From NCBI GenBank assembly GCA_038748065.1, contig JBCDJG010000009.1, forward strand, positions 1-64,000: a DNA stretch of 64,000 nucleotides. The letters run 5' to 3'. The DNA comes from JBCDJG01 sp038748065. Its GTDB lineage: Bacteria > Pseudomonadota > Gammaproteobacteria > Pseudomonadales > Halieaceae. Shown here one piece after another: positions 34,964 through 43,403 of this stretch (within the stretch, counting starts at the first letter, position 1; every line of letters begins with the position of its first letter). A program made the translations under genes and the position numbers. The notes beneath the pieces were generated by a model that saw nothing but the letters and a program-made list of their open reading frames with translations, was not told the DNA's origin and did no database searches.

Positions 34964-35921
34964 GCGTGGATCCCGTTGTCTTGCGCCCCTCCAGGTCGCG
35001 ATGAGCCTGTTGAATATCGGCCAGTGAATAGCGCTGGTTTATCTCGACCCGGATATCTCCACTGTTGATCAGGCGGAAGAGATCATTGGCGGACTGCCGC
35101 AGTTCTTCTGTTGACGCGGTATAGGTAAAAAGGGTCGGCCGCGTCACATAGAGAGAACCGCGGACACTCAGGTCGCCAATATCCACCGGCTCAGGGGACC
35201 CGGAGGAATTGCCAAAGCTCGCCAACAGACCACGGGGCGCGAGGCTGTCCAGCGAGGCCTCGAACGTATCTCGACCGACACCGTCATAGACCACGGGCAC
35301 GCCCGTGCCGCCAGTGATTTCACGGACTCGCGCGGCGACATTTTCCTCCCGGTAGTTGATGATGTGCGAATAACCGTAGGCCTGCGCCAGCTCCGCTTTT
35401 TCTGCCGAGCCCACTGTGCCGATAACCACAGCCCCTATCGCTTTGGCCCACTGCCCGAAGATCAGGCCTACCCCGCCTGCGGCCGCATGAAAAAGGCAGC
35501 TCTCGCCGGCCTTCAAGGGATAGGTGCGCTGGATAAGGTACTCCGTCGTCTGACCCTTTAGCAGCGCCGCTGCGGCCACCTCAAAGGAGATATCATCGGG
35601 GAGTGGCACCATGCGTGCAGCGGGAAAGTTGACTGCCTCGGCATAGGAACCAAAGCCCGCCGTGCAATAGGCCACGCGATCGCCCACGGCAAGGTCAACA
35701 CCTTCGCCGACTGCCTCGACCACGCCGGCCGCCTCCAGACCGATACCGCTTGGCAAGGGCAGAGGATAAAGCCCGCTGCGGTGGTAGGTATCAATGTAGT
35801 TTAAGCCGATGGCCCTGTTGCGGACTGTCACCTCGCCGGGGCCCGGTGCCGCCAGCTCAATGTCTTCCAATTGCATAACCTCGGGTCCACCGTTTTCGTG
35901 GATACGCACGGCTTTAACCAT
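34950..35921 (-). CDS. zinc-free quinone oxidoreductase (MDR superfamily)
   Basis: A 323-residue NADPH-dependent oxidoreductase of the QOR type. The N-terminal GroES-like domain has IGLNYIDTYHRSGLYPLPLP, and the Rossmann domain carries the nucleotide motif HAAAGGVGLIFGQWAKAIGA followed by GTVGSAEKAELA. The zinc-binding cysteines of alcohol dehydrogenases are absent. It reduces quinones or enones. It lies 13 bases downstream of the translocase-like gene, in the same transcript direction. Confidence 0.92.
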   Translation of the reverse strand: MVKAVRIHENGGPEVMQLEDIELAAPGPGEVTVRNRAIGLNYIDTYHRSGLYPLPLPSGIGLEAAGVVEAVGEGVDLAVGDRVAYCTAGFGSYAEAVNFPAARMVPLPDDISFEVAAAALLKGQTTEYLIQRTYPLKAGESCLFHAAAGGVGLIFGQWAKAIGAVVIGTVGSAEKAELAQAYGYSHIINYREENVAARVREITGGTGVPVVYDGVGRDTFEASLDSLAPRGLLASFGNSSGSPEPVDIGDLSVRGSLYVTRPTLFTYTASTEELRQSANDLFRLINSGDIRVEINQRYSLADIQQAHRDLEGRKTTGSTLVLP

Positions 35922-35934
35922 CGCTCACCTTCCT

Positions 35935-37269
35935 TTATATCTGCCTGTCTTCGGCCAGTAGCCTGTTGCGTCGCCTGATAATCAGCAGCGCAACCACAAG
36001 ATTGGTCGCTGCCAGCGCTGCGGCGATAATAACAAAACCGCGTGTCTCCAGCGCCAGCCAGTTCAGCCCGACGAAAATAATGCCCGCCTGCAGCAAATCT
36101 CCGAGGCGCTGTCCAAAAGGGTCAATCACTGCACGAGCCTCATACTTCTCCTGCCTCGAGAGAGGCAGCCAGAGCATCTGCCGCACCGTGTTCTGAAGGG
36201 AGTAGTCGAGGCTATTGTCAGCGATTTTGAAATAGCGGAACCAGGCCATGGCCGGCACAATCGCAAGTGTGGCGTAGCCGAGAAACACGACCAGCGGCGT
36301 GAGTGCAAAAGCGAGGCTGAAGCCCGCGTAGCGAATCAGGCGGGAGACCAGGAAGAACTGGATGAGTACGCCAGCAAGATTGACAAAAAAATAGAACTCG
36401 CCATAAAAACGACCGACATAGGTGCCTTTGTCGACAGCGATGTCACCGCTGGCTGAGCCGGCCTCGTAAAGCCCCTCGAGAATCGACGCCAGCAGGAACT
36501 CGCCCGTGGTATTGACCAGGTTGAGCAGGATGACGAAAGCGGCGAGCAAAATGAGATAGTAACGGCTGGCAACCAGCTTAAAGCCCGCAAATACGGATGC
36601 GTCCTGACTCTCGGACGCGGCCTCATGCTGGCCCCGAGAACTGTCGGGCACCGACAGTGTGGCGCGTCTCGCCGGTAAACTCGATAGAAATAGCGTTCCC
36701 GCTGCACACAGAATCAGCCCGAAGGCATCAAAGTGATCAACCAGCAGACGTGCTGTAGCTGACCCTACCCAGGCACCGAGTGACGCCCCAAGGGCGACGA
36801 TAACAAAGAGGCGCTCGCCGGCTTCGCGGTTATACAGCTCCGAAGCGAAGGCCCAGAACTGCGCGATAATGAGCACACTGTAAGCGCCCTGCCAGACGAA
36901 AAACAGCACGGAGATAGGCATGCCCGCCTGACCGGCCAGCGCGAAAGCGACCATCATCGCAATGCAAGCTGCCGTCACCACCTGCATGTAACGATAGCTG
37001 TCGAACTGCCGCGAAAACTTGCTGTAAATCGGAATAAACACGAGCAGCATGAGGGCCTGCAGGGCGACAGCATAGCTGCGCACCTCTGCTGTACCTTCGG
37101 TGAGAATCAGCATCTCGCGGGCGGGCTTCAGCAGGTAAGCGGTGAACAGTATGAGAAAGAGGCTGCCGAACATCGCCAGCACGCCCCAGGTCTCACCCGG
37201 CCTCAGTTCAACCCCGAGAAACAGGGTGCGTCTCACCCGACCCCAGAGGTCCCCGCTCGTGGCGCTCAT
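35935..37269 (-). CDS. ATP/ADP translocase-like (NTP/NDP exchanger) MFS membrane protein
   Basis: A 444-residue protein with about 12 membrane spans. It resembles the bacterial nucleotide-exchange carrier family and not ordinary sugar or drug MFS proteins: FTAYLLKPAREMLILTEG near the start, QFWAFASELYNREAGERLF, and the long signature DNSLDYSLQNTVRQMLWLPL followed by SRQEKYEARAVIDPFGQRLGD. Free-living bacteria carry relatives of unproven substrate. It follows the phosphatase/kinase-like gene by 16 bases, so both are probably expressed together. That makes export or exchange of nucleotides a testable idea. Confidence 0.82.
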   Translation of the reverse strand: MSATSGDLWGRVRRTLFLGVELRPGETWGVLAMFGSLFLILFTAYLLKPAREMLILTEGTAEVRSYAVALQALMLLVFIPIYSKFSRQFDSYRYMQVVTAACIAMMVAFALAGQAGMPISVLFFVWQGAYSVLIIAQFWAFASELYNREAGERLFVIVALGASLGAWVGSATARLLVDHFDAFGLILCAAGTLFLSSLPARRATLSVPDSSRGQHEAASESQDASVFAGFKLVASRYYLILLAAFVILLNLVNTTGEFLLASILEGLYEAGSASGDIAVDKGTYVGRFYGEFYFFVNLAGVLIQFFLVSRLIRYAGFSLAFALTPLVVFLGYATLAIVPAMAWFRYFKIADNSLDYSLQNTVRQMLWLPLSRQEKYEARAVIDPFGQRLGDLLQAGIIFVGLNWLALETRGFVIIAAALAATNLVVALLIIRRRNRLLAEDRQI

Positions 37270-37285
37270 TGCCTGACTCGCCGTC

Positions 37286-39178
37286 TCAGGGCGATTCCGC
37301 TTCCTTCAGAATACGGTCGCGACGCTCCAGAATCGCTTCAATCTGCCGAGGGTGCAGATAGGGCGAGAGTTGCCTGTCGAGCTCCGTCCGATCCAGGCTT
37401 TCCAGCTTGCCGCGTAAAAGGTCAGAGACCTCCAATGTGACCTTGCGGTACTGGCTTGGCCGCTTGTCAGACGAGCGGAACGCGAGGCTGTGGTCAATGA
37501 ACTTCATCATAAAGTCATCACGCGTCCACAGAATATTGGTGAGATTCCGGTCTTCGTTAAAGGTCAGGATGTCAAAAACAAAGCGCAGACGGTACTGCTG
37601 CCACTGATCACAATAACTGGTGAAAGGGATCTCCTCCTCGAGCCGATCACGTTCGTTGATCGTATTTTCCATCCAGTCGGTTAGCGCGCCGTCGTCACCA
37701 TCCACTACCGCCTCAACAGATACCGGCACCATTTGTAGATCCAGCATGCGGTCCAACTTGTAGGCCGCGACGTCATAGATGTAGCGGTCGGAGTCATTGT
37801 ACCTACGGCTGATATAGCTGCGATTATTCTGCATGTCGGGATTGGTATCGAGATACTTAAAGGCCGCATCGTTGACCACGTCGCCGCGCTGCTGTCGCAC
37901 CCGCTTGGGCTTGGTGATGCCGGTACCAATATCCTCTACCGAGATAACCTCCGCCGTCACCATAAAGTCCTCCAGCTCTGTGTCGGACATGTTCGAGAAG
38001 CGCTGAGAGAGGCTGCGTGGCTCAGGCTCCGGCTGGTAGCGGGCAGGGTCCCCCAGGTAGCGGATATAGCTCTGATCGCCTTCGATAATCATGGCCGAGG
38101 CGCGGCCTTTATAAACGCTGGACAGCATACCCGTATCCAGACGTATCGCGAGGCCTTCCATGCGCTCGTGGACATGCCCCTTGGTGGGCGTGTGCCCGAC
38201 CACCAGCTGCTTCGCGCCCGCGCGCTTTAGAAACCGCTCCGTGTTAAATGACTCTGAATAGGGGTGGCACAGTGCCGTGCCGCGATACCAGACGGGGCTA
38301 TCGTCGGAATGCACAAAGTCTTTTTGCGCCTCAAACACCGCAACGAGGGGCTTGAACCAGTCCGCCTGCTTCTTGGGGTTGGCAGCCTGGTACTCCTCGG
38401 CCCGCGCGTTGAGAAAGTTCAGGCGATCATCGTAACTGACGTGCCAGGGCATAACGCCAGCCTCGCGAAGGGCATCCATGTTCTTCATGAAGCCGTTCAA
38501 CTCGCCAGACAGCTTCTGATTGAGCGCTTCGAGGCTCATGGCCGCCGCGTCCTGGCTGATACCCGCGTGAGTGTATACGCGGTCGTTGACGCGAATTGCA
38601 AAGGGCCGGCCCGCCAGCCAGTTACCCAGCTGCCCGCCCCGCGAATACGCCTTGCGCAGGGCGAAATAGCCGGCCGGGTACTGAGTATCGAAGGCTTGCC
38701 TTACGTCGCTCTCCGCGCCACCCGGATTGAAGCGTCGGTACTGCGCATAGGCCGCCTCTCGATCAGCGGCCGTTTCATCCCCGGCAAAAGCAGCAAACTC
38801 TGCGTCAGAGACGTAGCGCAGCTCACCGGTAAGCACCATCACCTCGTGGTTGCCAAGCACCGTGTGCACGGCGCCACCCGCCCGCCGCGCCTGGCTGTCA
38901 AGCCGAATCATGAGAGCCACAACCTGCCTCGAACCGGGACCACGATCGATTAAATCGCCCAGGGATACCAGGTGGGTATCACCCGCAGCCCAGTTTAGCT
39001 CTGCATCGACCACCCCCAGTTCCTGCAGCAGCGCTACCCAATCATCATAGGCACCGTGCACGTCGCCAAAGGCGATGACGCGGCTATCGGTATCAAATTC
39101 GTAGGGGCCCGCAGTTTGACCCGGCAGTGCCAGAAGCGCCGTCGCAGTCAGGGCCAGGATCTGTAACACTATTTTCAT
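37286..39178 (-). CDS. exported calcineurin-like metallophosphatase fused to a kinase-like domain
   Basis: A 630-residue protein with an N-terminal signal peptide (residues 1-23). Residues 30-370 are a complete calcineurin-like phosphoesterase: GDVHG 38-42, GDLIDRG 74-80, GNHE 109-112, THAGI 203-207, VGHTP 327-331. Residues about 405-600 form a second domain with marks of an atypical kinase fold (FAM20/HipA/PI-kinase-like): GITKPKRV 420-427, AAFK with K441, YDVAAYKLDRML 468-479, an NEDRNLTNIL loop 541-550, and FIDHSLAF 560-567 for metal binding. The acidic residue usually Glu in the helix is Asp469. The second assignment is pattern recognition only. It heads a minus-strand operon with the nucleotide-exchanger-like gene. 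Confidence 0.8.
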   Translation of the reverse strand: MKIVLQILALTATALLALPGQTAGPYEFDTDSRVIAFGDVHGAYDDWVALLQELGVVDAELNWAAGDTHLVSLGDLIDRGPGSRQVVALMIRLDSQARRAGGAVHTVLGNHEVMVLTGELRYVSDAEFAAFAGDETAADREAAYAQYRRFNPGGAESDVRQAFDTQYPAGYFALRKAYSRGGQLGNWLAGRPFAIRVNDRVYTHAGISQDAAAMSLEALNQKLSGELNGFMKNMDALREAGVMPWHVSYDDRLNFLNARAEEYQAANPKKQADWFKPLVAVFEAQKDFVHSDDSPVWYRGTALCHPYSESFNTERFLKRAGAKQLVVGHTPTKGHVHERMEGLAIRLDTGMLSSVYKGRASAMIIEGDQSYIRYLGDPARYQPEPEPRSLSQRFSNMSDTELEDFMVTAEVISVEDIGTGITKPKRVRQQRGDVVNDAAFKYLDTNPDMQNNRSYISRRYNDSDRYIYDVAAYKLDRMLDLQMVPVSVEAVVDGDDGALTDWMENTINERDRLEEEIPFTSYCDQWQQYRLRFVFDILTFNEDRNLTNILWTRDDFMMKFIDHSLAFRSSDKRPSQYRKVTLEVSDLLRGKLESLDRTELDRQLSPYLHPRQIEAILERRDRILKEAESP

Positions 39179-39234
39179 TATTCAGCCTTCAGGTCGCCTT
39201 CGATTTGCCCAAGATACCCCGGTGTTGATGTAGT

Positions 39235-41379
39235 CTAGTCTATCCAGCCGAGCACATCGCGAACGATGGACCAACGGGGCTCGCGTCGCTCGGTCGCCCC
39301 GCCCAGCATCCAATAGTTGTAAAGCTGATCCAGGCTGCCTTCCTTGCGCTTAAGGTCAACCCAGTTACTCACAAACTGCATCATCTCCACATCGCCCTTG
39401 GGCAGTGCGTAGGCGGCCGGGAGCCGCACGGTGTTGCCGCCCGGCAGCAGCACCATATAGGCCGGATAACGGTAGGTATAGGCCGCTCCTTCCTCCGCCG
39501 TGAAGATCAGCGCATCAGCACCCTCTGCGTTACCGGTAAAGAAGTCCTCTGCCGACTCGATGTATACCAGCTCCGCTTTCGGGAAGAGCCGATGCAGTCG
39601 AGGCTCGAAGTAATGGCTGCTGATCAGGGCGATCTTCAAATCATCGGTGCGCTGCACCCAGGCAAAGTCCTCATACTGATCTCGCTCGTGGTCTTTGATA
39701 ATAATGGCCAGTGTCAGGTCCAGATACGAGGCGGAAAAGGACGCGTAGGTATGGCGGTCGGGCAGACTGGCGATGCAGGACATACCGATATCGATCTGCC
39801 CCGAGTTGAGCATGTCGCCGAGAATCTCGTAATCGAAGGGCACAAACTCCAGCAGTACACCGAGATCTTCGGCCAGGCTGTGCGCCATTTCCACGTCAAA
39901 GCCAACCAGTTGCCCCGCCGGCGTAATAAAACTACAGGGCAGGTTAGCCGGACGATAGCCGACGCGCAGGATGCCGCGGTCAAGGACCCGATCCAGGCGC
40001 GTGCCATTGAGCTGCGTGGTGACCCGCTCAGGCACTCGCTCAAGCACCCTGGCTTCCACTCGAGGCTCCATCAACTCGATGTTCGCCAGCACATCGTCCC
40101 GTGGCGGGCTGGCAGGCACATAGGCGGTGAAGTAAAAGCGCAGGCTTAACAGCGATACCACCAGTAGCGCGGCGGTCACGGCAAGGTAGTTGAAGATCGC
40201 GCGGGGCCTTAGCCTCAGGCCTCCGCTGACCGCCATGGTACCCAGCAGGCTCACCACAATAATATGCAGCGCCGCCAGCATGGCACCGAAGCGCCCGACC
40301 ACGATTCCGGTAATGAGGAAGAGCTGGAACATATCGGCCGGCACCTGCAGGCGATCAAGCAAATACGGTACCGCCACGTTGATGCTGCCGAACAGACTGA
40401 ACAGGCCGGCCATAGCGAGCCCCGCACGATCGCCGCCGCTGACGTAGGTATCCGTAAACCAGGCGGAAAACAGTACAAAAAGCAGAACCAGCAGCTTGCC
40501 AAGGGACGGGAAGTTAAAGCTCACTGGCACAATAATATCAACGGCCTGCTCGCCATTATCAGGTACGTGCTTATGCTCCTTGAGCAATGCCTTTGACTGT
40601 TCTGCAATCTGCGGCAGCACCACGAACTGACTGCCTGTGGCGAAGGCCGTCACCAGCGTGTCTTTGAAAGTCCCCAGCACCTTGCGATAGGGAATGCCGC
40701 TCAGCGTGGCGACCAGGCCTGGAAAGACCCAAAAGGTGCAAATTAGCGCAAGGGTGATATAGGTCACCAGATAGACCTGCACCCGCCCCACTTCCTCGAT
40801 GGTTAATGTGCCGGCTGCCGCTGCGGCAATCGCAAAGATGCCATAGGGCGTCAGCTTGACAATGAGGTGATTAACGCGGCTCAAGGCATCGCTGATGCTG
40901 TCCAACACCGGCAACAAGTGGCTTTTATCTTTAACGGAAATTAAGCCAATGCCGACCAGAATGCTGAACAGCACCACTGCCGGGACCAGGTTGCGTGATA
41001 GCGAGTAGAAAATGTTCGACGGCACATAGAGTTCGAGCAGGTCTGTCTGCTCGGGTTGGTGGATCACGGGCGAGCCGAAAAAGGAGGCGGTATCCAGGGA
41101 GGGAAAGGCGAGCGGCGCCGCGAATATAATGACCAGGGCCATGCCCCAAATTGCCAGCAGCACCAGTGTCGCCCGTGCCGCCAGCGAGCGGGCCTGGCCC
41201 ATCTGCATACGGCCGAATCCCGCGATCAGGGAAACCATGATGTAAGGCAGTACGGTAATCTGGAGAAGCTGGACAAAAACGTCGCCGATGAATTTCAGCT
41301 CGGCGACAAGGTCGCCAAAAAACAGTCCGGTGAATACGCCCGCAGCGAGCCCGATGAATATCTGCGCGGAGAGACTCAT
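39235..41379 (-). CDS. dicarboxylate/amino-acid:cation symporter fused to a solute-binding domain
   Basis: A protein of about 714 residues in two parts. Residues 1 to about 420 are a DAACS (GltP/DctA-like) symporter with eight spans, re-entrant hairpins and the ATGSQFVVLPQIAEQ serine/threonine loop. From about residue 460 to 695 is a family-3 periplasmic solute-binding domain, starting VLDRGILRVGYRPANLPCSF and including GQLVGFDVEMAHSLAEDLGV. The two are normally separate systems. I use the ATG at 41379, six bases after AAGG; ATG 41385 and GTG 41400 are alternatives. It is divergent from the DEAD-box gene. Confidence 0.85.
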   Translation of the reverse strand: MSLSAQIFIGLAAGVFTGLFFGDLVAELKFIGDVFVQLLQITVLPYIMVSLIAGFGRMQMGQARSLAARATLVLLAIWGMALVIIFAAPLAFPSLDTASFFGSPVIHQPEQTDLLELYVPSNIFYSLSRNLVPAVVLFSILVGIGLISVKDKSHLLPVLDSISDALSRVNHLIVKLTPYGIFAIAAAAAGTLTIEEVGRVQVYLVTYITLALICTFWVFPGLVATLSGIPYRKVLGTFKDTLVTAFATGSQFVVLPQIAEQSKALLKEHKHVPDNGEQAVDIIVPVSFNFPSLGKLLVLLFVLFSAWFTDTYVSGGDRAGLAMAGLFSLFGSINVAVPYLLDRLQVPADMFQLFLITGIVVGRFGAMLAALHIIVVSLLGTMAVSGGLRLRPRAIFNYLAVTAALLVVSLLSLRFYFTAYVPASPPRDDVLANIELMEPRVEARVLERVPERVTTQLNGTRLDRVLDRGILRVGYRPANLPCSFITPAGQLVGFDVEMAHSLAEDLGVLLEFVPFDYEILGDMLNSGQIDIGMSCIASLPDRHTYASFSASYLDLTLAIIIKDHERDQYEDFAWVQRTDDLKIALISSHYFEPRLHRLFPKAELVYIESAEDFFTGNAEGADALIFTAEEGAAYTYRYPAYMVLLPGGNTVRLPAAYALPKGDVEMMQFVSNWVDLKRKEGSLDQLYNYWMLGGATERREPRWSIVRDVLGWID

Positions 41380-41474
41380 GCGCATCCTTGTTGGCAGCAC
41401 CCCTGTGCCCTGGCGCCCAATGATACACCGGAATACGTTAGTATGTGCCCTCGTGACTCCCCGGAACCGGATAC

Positions 41475-42797
41475 GTGTTGGAGCAACTGGACCTTGACCA
41501 CAGCCTGCGCCTCGGCCTAAGCGGCCTTGAAATCAGCGAGGCGACGCCGGTGCAGACTCGCGCGATACCGGCAGCGCTGAGCGGAAAGGACCTCAAGATC
41601 AGCGCCGAAACCGGGACGGGCAAAACGCTGGCCTACCTCATCCCCGTGGCGCAGCGACTGCTGGCCGGAACGCTGCCCCGTGACGCTGGCACGCTGGCGC
41701 TGGTGCTGGTGCCAACACGCGAGCTGGCAAGGCAGGTGCTGAAACAGTGCCGCAGCCTGCTGGCAAAAAGTGCGCTCGGCGCACAGGCCATTACCGGCGG
41801 TGCTGACTTCAAGTACCAGGCAGCCCTGCTGCGCAAAAATCCGGAAATCCTCATTGCCACCCCGGGCCGGCTGCTGGAACACTGCAAGCGTGGCAGCGCC
41901 GACCTGGCATCCGTGCAAACCCTGGTTCTGGACGAGGCGGATCGGATGCTGGACATGGGCTTTCGCGACGACGTCCTGACTGTTGCAGGGTTTTGCCCGA
42001 CTGAGCGCCAGGTGCTGATGCTGTCGGCGACTCTGAAACATAAAGGGCTGAGCCACATTGCGGATCGGCTCCTGACGGCCCCGCAGACCATCGCCCTTGG
42101 CGAGGTACGTCAGCCCCACAGCAGCATTCACCATCAGTGCATTCTTGCTGACAGCCCGGCGCATAAAGACAAGCTTTTGGCGGCCCTGTTACCGCCTGGT
42201 GGCGAGCAGCGGGCACTGGTATTTGCCAACAAGCGAGATACCGCAGCGCGCCTGGCGGCGCTCCTGCAAGGCATTGGGCTGCGTGCCGGGTGTTTGCACG
42301 GCGGCATGAGCACCGAAGAGCGTAAGCATGTGATCACGCAGTTTCGAGACAGCAAGATCGATGTTCTGTGTGCTTCCGATCTCGCCGCCCGCGGCCTGGA
42401 TATACCCGCTATCGACCTCGTCGTTAACTATGAACTGCCGCGCTCGGGTGACGACTACCTGCATCGTACCGGTCGTACCGGGCGAGCCGGTGCCCAGGGT
42501 CTGGCTATCTCGCTGGTCTCGTCGCCTGAGTGGAACAGCATGATCAGTATTCAGCGCTACCTGAAGCTGTCGCTCGAGCCCAGAACGCTGCCCGGCCTCA
42601 AAGCGCGCTTCAAGGGCCCGAAAAAAATCAAGAGCTCGGGTAAGGCGGTGGGCACCAAGCAGAAAAACAAGGACAAGGCCGCAAGCAAGGCCAAGAGCCG
42701 GCAGCGAAACCGCAAATTGAAGGGCAAGCCAAAGCGCGACAACACACGCAGTAACGATGGCTTTGCGCCCCTCACGCGAAAGCGTGACGAGGACTGA
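41475..42797 (+). CDS. DEAD-box ATP-dependent RNA helicase
   Basis: A 440-residue helicase with all main motifs: Q motif near ATPVQTRAIPAAL, Walker A AETGTGKT (44-51), PTRELARQ, DEAD at 153-156, SAT, and HRTGRTGRAG in the second RecA domain. After residue 375 the C-terminus is very Lys/Arg-rich, a basic RNA-binding tail. It probably remodels ribosomal or messenger RNA; the exact paralog (RhlE, SrmB or other) is not decided. It starts with GTG. The stop overlaps the thpR ATG (TGATG). Confidence 0.93.
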   Translation: MLEQLDLDHSLRLGLSGLEISEATPVQTRAIPAALSGKDLKISAETGTGKTLAYLIPVAQRLLAGTLPRDAGTLALVLVPTRELARQVLKQCRSLLAKSALGAQAITGGADFKYQAALLRKNPEILIATPGRLLEHCKRGSADLASVQTLVLDEADRMLDMGFRDDVLTVAGFCPTERQVLMLSATLKHKGLSHIADRLLTAPQTIALGEVRQPHSSIHHQCILADSPAHKDKLLAALLPPGGEQRALVFANKRDTAARLAALLQGIGLRAGCLHGGMSTEERKHVITQFRDSKIDVLCASDLAARGLDIPAIDLVVNYELPRSGDDYLHRTGRTGRAGAQGLAISLVSSPEWNSMISIQRYLKLSLEPRTLPGLKARFKGPKKIKSSGKAVGTKQKNKDKAASKAKSRQRNRKLKGKPKRDNTRSNDGFAPLTRKRDED

Positions 42798-43318
42798 TGC
42801 GGCTCTTCTTCGGCCTGGACATCGACCCCGCGCTGGCCCGCGAGCTGGATACCTGGCGCCTGGCCCAGGGCATAACGGGTACGCCGGTACCGCAGGCCAA
42901 TTTCCACGTGACCCTGGCCTTCCTTGGTGAGTTTTCCGATGCCAAAACTGGCCATCTCGAAGAGGCGACCGATGCCTGGGTGAGCGACACACAACCGCCG
43001 TGTGGCAGCCTGCGCCTCGATGAGGTGGGCTACTGGCCCAAACCAGGGCTATTCTGGTTGGGCCCATCAACATGGGCCGACGCTCTTACGGGCCTGGCGC
43101 AAGGCCTCGGGAGCCTTGGCGTGCGTTTTGGCGCAGCCCGAGAGCGCAAGCCCTATCGCCCCCATATCACCCTGGCGCGTCAGTGCCAGCAAGCGCCTCC
43201 CGCACCGCTTGTTCTGCCAGGCTGGCAGGTTGACTACGCAAGTTTTACCCTCTTCGAGTCGCGGCAGGGCCGCGCCAGCATCCGCTATCATCCTCGATGC
43301 TCATGGGCTCTGGCTTGA
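42797..43318 (+). CDS. thpR: RNA 2',3'-cyclic phosphodiesterase
   Basis: A 173-residue 2H phosphoesterase of the LigT/ThpR type, which hydrolyses 2',3'-cyclic phosphates on RNA ends to 2'-phosphates. The two catalytic H-x-T motifs are HVT at 37-39 (NFHVTLAFLG) and HIT at 123-125 (RPHITLARQ). Length is normal. It is translationally coupled to the DEAD-box helicase, a sensible RNA-metabolism pairing. Confidence 0.93.
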   Translation: MRLFFGLDIDPALARELDTWRLAQGITGTPVPQANFHVTLAFLGEFSDAKTGHLEEATDAWVSDTQPPCGSLRLDEVGYWPKPGLFWLGPSTWADALTGLAQGLGSLGVRFGAARERKPYRPHITLARQCQQAPPAPLVLPGWQVDYASFTLFESRQGRASIRYHPRCSWALA

Positions 43319-43403
43319 ATCCCCGGCGGCGCCCTGCACGTATAGTCCTTAAGTTAATAGCCATTGGGTTAAACTGTCGTCTTTACGGAATATCGCGAAC
43401 GCT

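Noticed and set aside
42189..43073. 294-codon minus-strand frame across the end of the DEAD-box gene and thpR
   Set aside because: It spans two well-supported genes in antisense and resembles no protein.
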